64,000 nt of DNA from Beta vulgaris subsp. vulgaris (lineage: Eukaryota; Streptophyta; Magnoliopsida; Caryophyllales; Amaranthaceae): NCBI RefSeq assembly GCF_026745355.1, contig NC_079202.1:33355508-33419507 (forward strand). The letters are read 5' to 3'. Below are positions 35,428 to 47,238 of this stretch, piece by piece; position 1 is the stretch's first letter; each line of letters begins with the position of its first letter. Position numbers and translations under genes: made by a program. A model generated the notes under the pieces. That model was not told where the DNA came from. It did not search any database and worked only from the letters and a program-made list of their open reading frames with translations.

Positions 35428-37952
35428 TGTATCCCCCATAATTTTAAAGGATTTTATAAATATATTTAAGTATTTATATATTTATATTTTATCCCACACA
35501 AATGAGTTTTAAAATGATTTGACTATTTAAAAGGTTGACTATCTGTAAAAGTCAAATGAAATTATTTTCATGATGTAATAAAGTTGAAAATATTTATATT
35601 GAAAAAGAAGTCTAATGGAATTGAAAATCCTAAAAGGATAAAGAGGAAAAGAGTCCTAGTGATGATTAACGTCCCGAATTAATTATCTCGTTCATCATCA
35701 ATTTTCATTAAACTTTATCTCTTTTCCTAAGCCCAAAAAGGGGGAGCCTTATAAATACCTTATTACTCAATTATTTTATCCCACACAAAAGAAAAATTTT
35801 CTCTCTCCTCCTCACCCACACGACATTCTCCCTCTTTTCTCTTCCACGGTTTTCTTCTTTTCTCTTCCAAATTCCTTTCTTGTTCTTCAAGTAATGTTTC
35901 TTCTTCAACAAGAAACATCACAAGCCTTCCTAAAGTTGCCGAGTTGCTGCCGTCGTGCTGCTACCACGGTCTGTTATTGCCGGCGCCTCTTTGTTCTCCC
36001 CTTTGTTGGTTGTTTTCTTTTCTTCCTTCTTAAGATTCCATTAAAGACTATATTTTTTATGTTTTCTATTGTTGTTAATCATGATTATTAGTTTAGACTA
36101 TTGTTTTAATAAGTAATTTCGATTCATCTATAGTTTATATTATAAGAAAATTTTCAGATTTGTTATTATGATTAGATTTTAGTTTTAATCATGAAAACAT
36201 GAATTTTTAGGGTTTTAAATTACTAGAAAACCATAGTAGCATACTAGATACTATGAGATTAACTTAGAATATGATTTTAAATATGTTTTATATGTTTAAA
36301 GGAGGTTTATTAATTTTTAAAGTTGTTGTAGTTTCAGAAAGGGTTTATTTATAGAGTTTTTAAGAGTTTTTAATTACTAGTATGGTAGTACTATGTTAGG
36401 AATTAAAAATAATTCAAGTTTGATATTAAAATCGACTTTTAAACTTTTTAAAGGGGGTTTTAAGTACTTTAAGGATGCTGTAATTTTTATTTAAAGTTAT
36501 TAATTTCTTCGGTTATATTGATTTTTAGGCGGAGAATATCTCGTAGGGAACTTTTAAAGGATTAAAAGTGGTCTACAGGCTTGTTTACATGAGGTACGTA
36601 CATAATTACGTGATATGTGATTAGTATCATGTTTTAAGGAGGAATAAATTTTAGTATCATGTATAGGATCTTATTTTGTTCATATATATGTGATTTCTAG
36701 TATTTGATTTACATGTTTTATGCCTGTGTGCAAGCATGTGATTTGAGATTTTTTATGAATACTAGATTGTATGTTTGCATGGAATAATTGATGCAAGCAT
36801 GAAAAGAAAGTTTATTTATCAATTCGCATGAAGAATTAATATATGTTATAGAATTGAACCATGTTATTCATGTATTCCTTGATGAGTATTATTTTATTAT
36901 CTTATGAGGATTGTGGACCTTATTTGGTAAGTTTGATAAGTTATGTCTATATAAAGGTAAGATTATTGTTGGCTAGGTTCAACAAGTAAAGAAAGTTGAG
37001 ATTAAAAAGGAAGTATTCTTGGATTGTAAGTTGTGATCACTTGTTAAATCCGAAGATAAAGGAAGTTCAGTTGTGACTGTCTGATTATTATTTATGTGTT
37101 GCTTGTGTGTGTCATAACAAGTGATAATATGTAAATAACGTAAAGTGTAACGAGAATAGTTATAGACTTTAGATTGGTGCACCTCTAGAGTTGGACATTA
37201 GGAGTTGGAGTACATGGTGAGCGAGCCATGGCTTTTTACAGGAATGGATTGATCACCATTTCTATTTGAGTTAGCAAAAGTTCCTCGATATCGTAGGTCA
37301 ATCTGAAATATGTTGTAGTGCCTAGTAGCACCCGTGTTTCGTCTTCGTAGGTGAAGACATTAGTAGATAAGACAACTCAGTTCCAATAATTATTCCATTA
37401 AAGTGAGAAATGATGTTTAGAGTTTAGTTCAGTAAAAGTTATCTGCAAAATGTTATATGATTATATTATTATTTATCCCTGCATGTTATTTACGTAGTAT
37501 CATGTTTAGGAATGCTTATGTTTGATATGTAGTACTCAACTTTGCTGATTACGTGTGTTGTTTGTGTGTGTGATCATGGATTTGCCTTATTGATCCTGTG
37601 ATGATCCTTTATGGTGAGCAGATTCAGTACAACATTGACGTTACAGGTTCGCAGATGTGGATCATTGGGAATCCGGAGTGAAGAGATTGTGTACTAGCAT
37701 AGTTTAATTTCTGCTTTGTTGAGAACACATTTTTTTTAGGTTGTTTGAGTTAATTAAGTTGGTTTGTTTAAGTCCTAAACACTTGTTATTCATTTTGAGT
37801 TATAATAAAGTTAAAGTTTAGTTAATTATTTTCCGCTGCAAAATTTTGAATAAGCCGATACGTTATCACACGGGCGATAATACTTGGGTAATTCTCTACT
37901 TGTATATTATAAAAGTATTTTCTAAAAAGAGAGAATTATCGGGGGTGTTACA
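35428..37952 (+). mobile_element. Solo LTR, Ty3/gypsy Tekay-type, with target duplication
   Basis: Inverted relative to the 30846 copy: TGTATCCCCCATAATTTT to ATCGGGGGTGTTACA, 2.5 kb, flanked by GACAC (35423-35427 and 37953-37957). Inserted only about 30 bp from the end of the CACTA element. Confidence 0.92.
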
Positions 37953-38514
37953 GACACAACTAAACTGATCCGGTTTTTCCTAAACCGGGTAAGTCAAAGT
38001 CAATTGATTTGGTTGGACCATGCCCTGATCAGTTTAGTTCTTGGTTGGCCCAACTTTTACAATCTCATCCTCTCTTCTCTCTCAACTGATCTGGTGGGCT
38101 CATGTCCAGATCAGTTCACTTATAAACTCTATAGTTAAGTGCCTAATCCCTCTCCTCTCTCATTTCACGCTCCTTTTCATGTTGAACCTTAGCCTCCCTC
38201 TCATCTCATCTCTCAAGCTAAACCTTACCCCCTAGTCCCTACTCATCTCCTCTTCTTTCATCTCCGCTCTCACCCTTTTTCAGTCTCCTCCTCCTCTCAC
38301 ATTGTCGTCACCGTTCTCTCTCTCTTCTTCTCTCCATCTTCTACTATTAGGGTTTCGTCACTTTCGTTCCAGCATCTACCGACGCCGGCATTGATTGGTT
38401 GATGAAGCGGCCTAAGTTGGCGACCCATAAAGAGTTGGGTTCATTCATTTGCTTTCCTTCCATCTTGTTTGAGTTTTTTCGAGATTTAGCTTTTGAATCT
38501 GGGTTTTGGATATA

Positions 38515-38601
38515 CCTTCTCCGTTTCGTTTTAAATGCAACAAAGGGGTATTATTTGTGAGATATAAAAAATTCATTTGTTGCATTTAAAACGAAAAGGA
38601 G
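38515..38601. mobile_element. Short Stowaway-like MITE
   Basis: Inverted ends CTCCGTTTCGTTTTAAATGC and GCATTTAAAACGAAAAGGAG, 87 bp, flanked by TA on both sides. CTCC(G/C)TTTC-type ends with TA duplication are Stowaway features. Lies inside the CACTA element. Confidence 0.7.
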
Positions 38602-39315
38602 TAAGTAGTTTTTTTCATTTTTTTGTTTTTAAATTTTGATTTTCATTTGATTTTTTTCGCCTCTTAATTTGTGTATAAGTTGAGTTGTGTAATTTTGTTA
38701 GGCAATTTTTGATAATTTTAGTAATTCAGTATGATTTTGTGTAATTGGTGTATAATTTTCGTATTTAATTACAATTTTTCATTTTTCGTTTTCTAATTTT
38801 GGTTATAAACTGTGTAATTGATGTAATCTTGTACAATTTTCATACAGTTATAAGTTGAGTTGTGTAATTATCGTTGTATAATTTTCATATATATTATGAT
38901 TTTTTGTATTTATGTTAAATTGTTATTTTTATGTATTAATGTAATTTTCTGTAATTATATTAAGTTGTTGTTTCTATGTATTTATTTACAATTTTCATAA
39001 ATATGTATTTTTGTATATTTTTGTACATGTTTTTTAGTTATAAGTTGAGATTTCGAGAGATTGAGTTGTGGAATGTACTATTAGCTACACTTTTTTTGAC
39101 ACAAACCAACTGACCCGATTTTAAGGTTAAAACTGGACAGCTAACCATTCACTGATGGTTTTCACCTCAAAGTCGGACCAATTAATTGTTAATTGATCAG
39201 GTTTTGAACCGAATCAGTTTAATCCGTCAATCGTTCTGAGCCCAACTGATCAGGTTCAAAACCTCATCAGTTAAGCACAATTTGATCGGATAAGTTGGGC
39301 TTTTTCCCTTTAGTG

Positions 39316-39554
39316 GTTATGGCGACAAGGATGTCTAGATTTTGATGGAAAGTAAACTAGACCAAAGGATTGTTAGATTTTAGAGTTTGGACTTCATTTT
39401 ATATTGGTTTGGAATTGGACTTTACTAGGGCTTACATGGTAAAACTAGACCTGGAATTTGAATTGTGGCTACATGGGATTAGGTTTAGAATTAGACTTGA
39501 TTAGGTCATACATGGAGATGCAAGATAGATATAGAGTATGAATTGGCCTGTATG
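39316..39554. repeat. Diverged continuation of the tandem array
   Basis: TAGATTTT/GACTAGG/TTGGACTT phrases like those at 33349 and 35013, strongly degraded. No gene. Confidence 0.45.
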
Positions 39555-40090
39555 TAGGGGTGTTCGCGGTTTGGGTTGGTGCGGTTTGGGATGTAACCCA
39601 ACCCAAACTGCAAATATACGGTTTGACATTTTTCCAACCCAAACCACACCACACTTTTGGCCAAACCAACCCAAATTAAACCGCGCAAAACGGTTTGGTG
39701 TGGCTTGGTTTGCGATTAACCATTTTTTCCTCCGCGACATTAATTTTGTAATCTAAGAGTAAAAAAAATTATTAATAAATATAAAGAGTCCAAATAAATA
39801 TGAAGTTTGACTTCATAATGAAACATAAATAATAATTTATGAAAAGTGTTCAAGTTCTTACCTGAAACTTCTTTTTTTAGTTGTATACTTGTATGCTAAG
39901 TGTATTTTTAAAAAATTTAAAAAATCATACAAAATTGTTGTTTACGCTGCGGTTTCGATTTACAAAAATAAAAACCCAACCCAAACCGCAAACCACAGTT
40001 TGCTTGAAATCATAACCCAAACCGCAAACCAACCCAAACCGCGAAAAAATGGTTTGGGTTGTGGTTTAGTGTGGTCCAAAATGCACTCTA
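39555..40090. mobile_element. GGTTTGGGTT-rich inverted-repeat element
   Basis: Opens TAGGGGTGTTCGCGGTTTGG and closes with CCACACTAAACC complements near GTGGTCCAAAATGCACTCTA. AACCCAAACCGC and GCGGTTTGGG motifs face each other repeatedly. Resembles hAT-like non-autonomous repeats, but no 8-bp duplication is visible. Confidence 0.45.
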
Positions 40091-40634
40091 GACTACTTTT
40101 ATGGACTTAAATTTGGAATTAGAGTTTGACTAGGGCCTATAAACCTAGGGTATGAACTACGCCTATATGGGTTTAGAGTAGCACCTAAACTGAATTTTGG
40201 ATTTTACTGGGATTAGATTGGGCCTAAATGGGTTTGACATAAACTAGGTTTACATAAAGATGAAAATGAGTCTAGATTTTGACATAAGAATACATTGGCC
40301 TAAGATGAACTTTAATGCAATTGAGCCTAATATGAACTCAGGGACTCAAATTTGAAACGACTTAAGATGAATGCATAGACTCTAATGCACATGAGCCTAA
40401 GATGAATGCAGATGGGCTTGGATTGGGTTGACTGGATTAGTTTGATTGGACTCGGTTGATTGGATTAACTTAGGTTTAGAATTTTCGAAATTCAGTTTTT
40501 TGAAAGAGATCCTCATTTTTATCTTTTATTATCGTTGACCATATTGTCAATCTGAAAAAGGGAACAAAGCGGGAGTAATATGATAAACCACCTAAATAAT
40601 GGGATCTTTTAAAAAAAAGAAGAAATAAAACTTA
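40091..40634. other. Degraded repeat-like DNA, no gene
   Basis: CCTAAGATGAA...TGGGCCTAA phrases recur loosely; probably further decay of the flanking array. Confidence 0.4.
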
Positions 40635-40874
40635 GGAAAATTAATAGAAATAATCCCATCTTTGGCTAATCTGCTCAAAATAGTCTCATGTTTTTAAATT
40701 ATGGCAATAATCCAAATTTTGTGATTTGTCTACTTAAGATAGGTCATGACCTGTATTTTTTTAACAAAATAGGTAAGAATAAGTCCTATATGGATTTCCC
40801 TCACATCGAGCTGCCACCTAGAGGCCCATTACAACTTGTAGGCGTGCTTTTGTTTCGCTTACGCGGGATGAGCG

Positions 40875-42173
40875 TGTATTTGACTATCTCATTGTAAAGG
40901 TTTTATTAAAAATGTTTTGAAGTCGCCAACAAGTCTTTAAAGGAAGACTCATAAACCTAATTGTATATTGAAATATCGTAGGGACAACTTAGGGACTTGT
41001 CCACTGTAGATTTCCGCGTCATGACTCCATGAATGGTCAATGAACCATAGATTGAGTTCATAGGTGAGTGTACGAACATGATGAGGAATCACATTCACCA
41101 GTTGTTGGCCTCTACATAGCATTGATTCATGCCAAGATTTATGCAATTAAATAATCACATAATATTCTAATGATATTTGAATATTAATCTATGTTAGTTC
41201 ATGAAACAAACAAAAGACTAATTTTTTGTGACATGTTATTAAAGGAATTAAAATTAATGGGATCCTAACAAGTTGTCCAATTATCTTATTAGGCATTAGA
41301 ACACTTCTTTAGGTCAAAAATAATCATGTTAGGTGATGAAAACATTAAAACTTACAATTATGCATATGAATAATAAAGAAAATAAATAAAAAGAGAAGAT
41401 TTAGGGAAGAAGGTACAAGAGAGTGTTAATTCCTTCAAGACTCATATTGTGGCAAGTAAATTGTTAGTAGAAAAAAGGATCTAAGTTGGACTTAACCCTC
41501 ATGAACTATATCTTTGTCACTTGGGTCTTGTATTACAGTCTGTAGGGTGAGCAGTTTTGAAGCTTGAAATAAGAAATTCGAAGGTATGAATATGTTTGAA
41601 TGCATTTAAATATGTTTGAATATGAGTTTAAGTGTTTTAATGTGTTTAAGTATACTAGAATATGTGTAGAAGTTGTAGGAAAGCATTATGGTAAGTCGTG
41701 AGAAGAAACGAGCTATTTATAGGCAAAGGAAGCTAAAAGGGAGCAAAAATATAAAGAAAAATTGTGCGCTTGGTTGTGCTTGACGGCGCCAGATGCACAA
41801 CTTGTGTGTTAGGCACACAGCTTGTGCATCGCGCACATTGGCTTTCTGGCTGGGTTTTTTTTTATTGTTTTAAGATTCTTTTTTACCCTCGGTAAAATCT
41901 ATCCTTTGGAATCCGAATCAGCTATCTTTATGAATAAAAATATGATTTTAGAAATATCCTTTAAAAAATAATTATCAAGAATAATTAATATTAAACTACT
42001 ATTAAAAATAAAATTAATCATTTGGAATAATTAATTGGGCTTTTAGAATTGAGATTATATTTAATAAATAAACTTTATATTTTCGAAACGCATTTGAGCT
42101 TAGCTTTTCATATTGCTCTTCCTTTGGACCGAACCAATTAGGACGACAGTATGTTTCATTATAAGGTGCTACA
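40875..42173 (-). mobile_element. Ty3/gypsy-type LTR
   Basis: Minus-strand start TGTAGCACCTTATAATG (42173) and end AGTCAAATACA (40875), 1.3 kb. TATAAATA at 41721-41714 (minus) lies downstream of a GC-rich GCGCA/TGCGC block (41760-41860). Same family as 24536-26062 and 3942-4415. No target duplication seen. Confidence 0.6.
41714..41721 (-). promoter_or_regulatory. TATA box of gypsy LTR
   Basis: TATTTATA on plus (TATAAATA on minus) within GCTATTTATAGGC. Confidence 0.55.
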
Positions 42174-42473
42174 TGGGCAGACTTGATTTTGTGTCTACAC
42201 AACCATATTGTTTGCACATTCAAAAGAAAGAAAATCACATTGTTTGCACATATACACATCAACCATTTGATTTAGGACCAATATATTATTTATACATGTT
42301 AGGTTTGAGCATCGAAGTTGCACTACTTACCAATCATTGTGGGATCGGAATCCACTAATGGATCAAAACCAGCGTAGTTCGATATATGTCTCACCCTAAA
42401 CGGCCAATTCTATTAGGGAAGAAAAGAAAACAGATTATGAATAACTCACCTTTAGAATTAAAACAAATTTGTT
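42174..42473. other. Retroelement-internal stretch, no gene
   Basis: Short TTTGCACAT repeats (42210-42255). No coding sequence. Confidence 0.4.
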
Positions 42474-42930
42474 GGAAAATGAGGTAATCACTCCAATTAG
42501 TGATTCAAATGAGATTCAAATAATCACCCTAATTATTGATTAAAATGAATGATTAAGATAATCACTTTAATTAGTGATTAAAGAGAGGAAAGATAATCAC
42601 CTCAATCAGCGATCAAAATGAAGGTTAGGAAATAACCACCCTAATTAGTGAGTATTCAAGGTTTAAGATAATTACCCTAATTAGTGATTAAATATGATGA
42701 AAGGTTGGGATAATTACTCTAATTAGTGATTAATCAAGATTTAAGATAATTACCCTAATTTGTGATTAAACTTCAAGGAAATTAAGATAATCATCATAAT
42801 TAGTGATTAACCAAGGTTTAAGATAATCACTACCCTAATTAGTTATTAAATATGAAGAAGATAATCACCCAAATTAGTGATTGAATGGGAGTTGAAATTA
42901 TCACCTTAATTAGTAATTAAACTTAGGATC
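42474..42930. repeat. Twelve-unit array of hairpin-forming repeats
   Basis: Each unit centres on AATCAC-CCTAATTA-GTGATT or a close variant, in which AATCAC and GTGATT can pair. I count 12 units, spaced about 30-50 bp, joined by A/G-rich linkers (AAGATAAT, GGTTTAAG). Confidence 0.8.
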
Positions 42931-45900
42931 TTTTAAAAAGAGGTCTTTTAAAAATAGAAGAGATTTGCTTCCTAATTGAAAGCTTTTATATGGATGAGAA
43001 AGAATCTTAATTGAAAATTAATACGTCATTTTTAGCAAGATGATCAATTTGAGATGGACTTTCGAGATTGTGTTTGGCTAATCGGAATTCGGCCATTTAA
43101 AGCGAGACACATGAAATGACCTAAAATCACTTAGGAGATCATAATTACCTTTATAATTATGTCACATTAATTGATCCATTTGAAGATTATGCAAAACAAT
43201 TTCGAAAATGTAAGATGGATCGTCATACAATTTAACTTAGTTAGATTTGCAATTTTTTCTCTTAATTGAGATTGTGTCATTTAATTCATATACTATGATA
43301 TATTGGGCCCAACATACAATATTTATGACATTGGTTGCTCATTTTATTCAAAAAGAATTGTAGAATTATTAATGATAATTCTGCATAAACATCTCCATAT
43401 TATCCATTAATTGAGTGATGCAATAATTATTTACAAAGAAACTATTATTATAACAAAATGTACAAATTCTATGATATATAAAAATATTCTATCTTGATCT
43501 TCACCATGATTCTCTCCTTGATCTTCATCTCTTTGAATGGGCTTTGGAATTCATGTTTCTTTGTAAACTTGTGAAAGTTAAAGATTAATTAACTTCTTTA
43601 ATTTGATTTTTTAATGATTTTTATTTACTTAATAAATATGAGATATTTTACGAGAAAATTAAAATTTAATAACTTGTAATTAACATTTTCGTAACAAAAG
43701 AAAACACTTTTATGAAACTTGAGTTTGAGTTGATTACTTTATTTCATTTTTCAGATTGCACTTTTGTTCTTGTACTAACTTAAAAAATTCATAACTTTAT
43801 GTATAAATCGTAAAATTGAACATGTAATATACCTATGGATAGGTCAGTAAGTTATTTATGTTGTTTCAAAATTTCACAAGCGTTTAGTGAATACTCGAAT
43901 TATGGTGAATTTTATACTAAAATCGGTCAAAATAGGATCACTATCAAATTTGTTCTTTGAAACCTAACTTATTGAACATATTTTAAAGTGAATTTTGGTA
44001 TGAAATTTCTAGGATCTTTGAAGAACTAGACTGAAAATGTTAACTTGAATTGGACATTTTTAAGACCCTTATTTTTATTAATTTTTTTAACTGAAGAGAA
44101 AATCGATTTTCTGAAATTTAATGATTTGCATGAATGATTTTGTAAAACTGAAATAAAATTGTATAAAATTCAAATTCAAATGATTTTTATATTTTTGAAA
44201 ATTTATTGATTTCTATTTTAATGTTTATGTTTTTAGGTTTAACTAAATAAGGTTAGTTTGAACTTTATTGAAAGAACAAGCTTATGTGGTACTACTAGAT
44301 AAAATCAGTTTTTCACAACAATTTTGTGTGATTTTTAATTAACTGTAAAAAAAATTATTTTTTCAAAAATTCCAAATCCCAATTGCTGGAAACATCTTGA
44401 ACTTCATAGTAAAAATATTACATCCTATAAACTATTTATATAATACAGAAGAAAAATGAAATGAAGTACAAATTTAAAACTGATTATAATTACATCACCA
44501 CATTTTCTTTTTTATGTAGATATTCATACACAACTCTACTTGAATTTTTTTATGAAAACATGTTTTTGTTGATGAACAATAACTTGATTAAGAAAAATCA
44601 CATAAACACATTGTTTCCTAAGAGTCTCCCCATTAGAGTTGACTATGTGGGATGATTTAAGATTGGGAGCCTATCAGGACTCCTACGTATCCAAATCACT
44701 CCAAAGATTAAAGAATGATAAGAGAAAACAAAGAGAAAGTTATTATATGATCAAGAAGATAATTAATAAAAATAATAAAAACTTAATTTTACCTTTCTAA
44801 CTCAATGATGTAATTCCTTTGCAAAGTTTTCTACTTTTTTTTTGTGATTTTCTTAGTTTCTAAGTGAGTTTCTAAGTTCACTTAATTACTAACTAAAATC
44901 CCTTTTTGTGTTTTTCTTTGAATTCTTAACTCAAACTTTTCTAAATTTTTTCTTTCTTTTTCTTGAATGAGATTTTTTCTTGGAGAACGGAAGTAGAGAC
45001 GATGAGAGTGAGAGAAGTTATAAAATTAAGTGGGTTGTATATCAAGTTGTGTGGCAAGTTTAGTTGTGTGGTTAATGAATCAAAGGGGGGTATTTATAGG
45101 AAAATCAAGTGATGGATTAGGGTTTGAATGAAGTAGAAAATCAGATTTTTAACCCAAAGATCTTATTTCCCATCCTAAACTACATTAATAACATCAATAA
45201 ATACAACTATTCTTATTCTCTTTAGATTAGATTTGATTTTTTTTCATTAATGAGGCAAAATCAAATCTTTAGAAAATGTTCTCTCCCTAAATACATCCTA
45301 ATAAGTAAAAATACATCGAAAAACGTGGGGGAAAAAGTGACTGGGCACTTGCGCGCAGCGCAGAGCCCTATGTTAGACAGCCTTGTGCGCTTGGCGCACA
45401 AGCATGCGTCTAGCGCTCAAAGTTGTTGTGCGTTGGGCGCATGATCATGTGCCTGACGCATGGCTCGAATCTTTCGAAAAAAATTAGATCGCTGGCTCTT
45501 ACACATGGGATTTGATTCTTATTTCACTCATTTTCATGATTCTTATTCCTTAACTAATAGATAAGGGATGTGATTAGTGGGTAAAGAATATATTCTTATT
45601 CTTTATCCAATAAACAATAACTAGACCATCAAGAAAATTGATTCATGTCAGTTTGGAGAGACGATTAAAATTTCGGTGCCTAATCACGACTCGTTTTTTC
45701 ATATTTTCGAAAAGGTAACTTGAAACAATTAACGAACATTCGTTAGATTATTAAAGACGCGCATGATTTCTCAACAAATCATTTTATTAAAATCGGTGGT
45801 TGTAGTCGTTGACTACCCTTTTCGAAAAATTATATTTCTAAACTGCAATTGTGTGACGAATACGTAAAAAAGGAAAACTACACCACAGAATGAAACTCAC

Positions 45901-46036
45901 GTCCGGAGACGAAACGTGCCTATGACGGGACGCATGCTCCACGATATACGACGGTTCTCATTATTTTATTTATTTTCAAAAAACTTTATTGCGACATTTT
46001 ATATATAACAAGGGTTCTAATTTTGGTGTCTACAGT
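42931..46036 (-). mobile_element. Tat/Ogre-type gypsy LTR region
   Basis: The minus strand begins TGTAGACACCAAAATTAG at 46036, a start typical of Tat-lineage LTRs. GC-rich TGCGC/GCGCA block at 45340-45480, TATAAATA at 45098-45091, and GGATACGTAGGAGTCC (minus, near 44690), a phrase common in these LTRs downstream of the promoter. The far end is not located. No coding sequence. Confidence 0.55.
45091..45098 (-). promoter_or_regulatory. TATA box of Tat-type LTR
   Basis: TATTTATA on plus, in GGTATTTATAGGAAAATC. Confidence 0.5.
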
Positions 46037-46848
46037 AGCCACCCTTGCCAGCAACAGCCACACCTGAAATCCCTTCCCCGACCACCCCTAGAAGATGATT
46101 TCTTCTCCGATGACGACCACCAGTATCTTTCGTTCAGTCACCGTAACTATTTTTCCAATGCTACCCTCTTACTGCCCACTATTTTAATCTTCGATTTAGG
46201 TTGTCAAGAATTCAATTGGATTAAATGGATAACAGAATGATGAGTTATATCAATGATGCAGAAATTAAGGTGGAGAGAGAAAATGTTTTTGATTTCAGGT
46301 TTTTTGGACAGGTTTAGAATTGGGTTAACGTGATTTTTATTGTGCTGGTTTTGCTTGTAAGTGTGCTTTTTGCTGCATATGGGTGTGGGATTTTAGGATT
46401 TGTGATAACATAGTAGTGGGTGCTTGATGTGTTTGTTTCTGTGGGGGAATGATTTGAAGTTGGTGGCGGGATGCGTGGGAGGCAACAACAAGGGGTGGGG
46501 TGGGAGAGGGTTGTGGTGGAAAGAAAGAGGGGTAGAGAGAGTTGGGTGGCTGACTGGCTGCTACTTAGTGGTGGTGGCAAATTGACAGGTGGTTGGGGAG
46601 GAAGAGGAAGGACAATGTAGGAAGGAATGGGAGGGTTAAATTTTTTAAAAAAAACTAGATTTAATAATTTAATTCTGAAGAAAATATAGGTCAAAAAGTT
46701 TTTTTTTAAAGGTCAAACAAGTCATTAATTAAATGGACTATTTTGAGCAGATACACCATAAATCGGGATTATTGCTAGAATTTCGAAAGGTGGGACTATT
46801 TTGAGCAGATTGACGAAAGGTTAGATTATTTCCATCAATTTTTTCCAG

Positions 46849-47238
46849 GAACTTATGAAAATTGTTTATATGCTATATTACAATATTATGATAGACCTTA
46901 CCACATGAAGTCATGAAGTATATAATTCGATTTTTTCACCAAATACCCCAGAGTTTTCAAAAAATTCACCTGTTACCCTCCATGTTTTCAAAATTCACCA
47001 GGTACCCCTAAGTTTCATAATAATATACTCAAATGCCCTTAATGACTAACAGAGATTAACATCATTGGTCTTAAACCTCATTAAACTCTAATTAGCCCTA
47101 ATTAACCTAACTAAACCCTAACATCTAACTTCTAATCCTACCCTAACTCTAACCTTGACCCCTAATTTCAAACCCTAACCCTAACCCCACCACCCCCCCT
47201 CCCCTCCATCCACCCCACCCCACCTCACCCTACCCCCT
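46849..47238. other. Spacer with C/A-rich, telomere-like text
   Basis: CCCTAA-type words are scattered (47085-47190) and followed by CCACCCC low complexity. No gene. Confidence 0.5.

Larger units (their letters stand above)
35399..39315. mobile_element. CACTA element split by a solo LTR
   Basis: The left end CACTAGAGGAAAAAAAC (35399) pairs with the right end TTTTTCCCTTTAGTG (39315). Subterminal CTGATC(C/A)GG motifs occur on both flanks (37970-38120 and 39180-39300), the same kind as the orphan end at 28443. Without the LTR the element is about 1.4 kb. A pyrimidine-rich block with TAGGGTTTCGTCA (38220-38400) looks like a captured 5' UTR. Candidate 3-bp duplications TTT/GTT match imperfectly. 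Confidence 0.75.
40635..46848. mobile_element. Mutator-like long-TIR element holding gypsy LTR DNA
   Basis: 40635-40760 and 46715-46848 are inverted relatives: AATCTGCTCAAAATAGTC on the left against GACTATTTTGAGCAGATT on the right, beginning GGAAAATTAATAGAAATAAT and ending ATTATTTCCATCAATTTTTT. The flanking 9-mers TAAAACTTA and AGGAACTTA share their last six bases, a plausible decayed 9-bp duplication. Internal 46037-46714 may be captured DNA. 40835-46036 is retrotransposon-derived. Confidence 0.5.

Noticed and set aside
39469..39756. Overlapping frames on both strands with PNPTQTAN text
   Set aside because: Arise from the facing GGTTTGGGTT/AACCCAAACC repeats.
42474..42930. Hairpin repeats as a CRISPR array
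   Set aside because: Spacing and repeat sequence vary, linkers are alike, and the genome is a plant's.
45989..46240. Frame reading SLPRPPLEDDFFSDDDHQYL as a host gene exon
   Set aside because: Starts inside an LTR end and lies within the Mutator-like element; at most a captured fragment.
47085..47190. CCCTAA-rich stretch as an interstitial telomere
   Set aside because: Only a few imperfect CCCTAA words, mostly CCTAATT and CCCTAACC, not a run of CCCTAAA.
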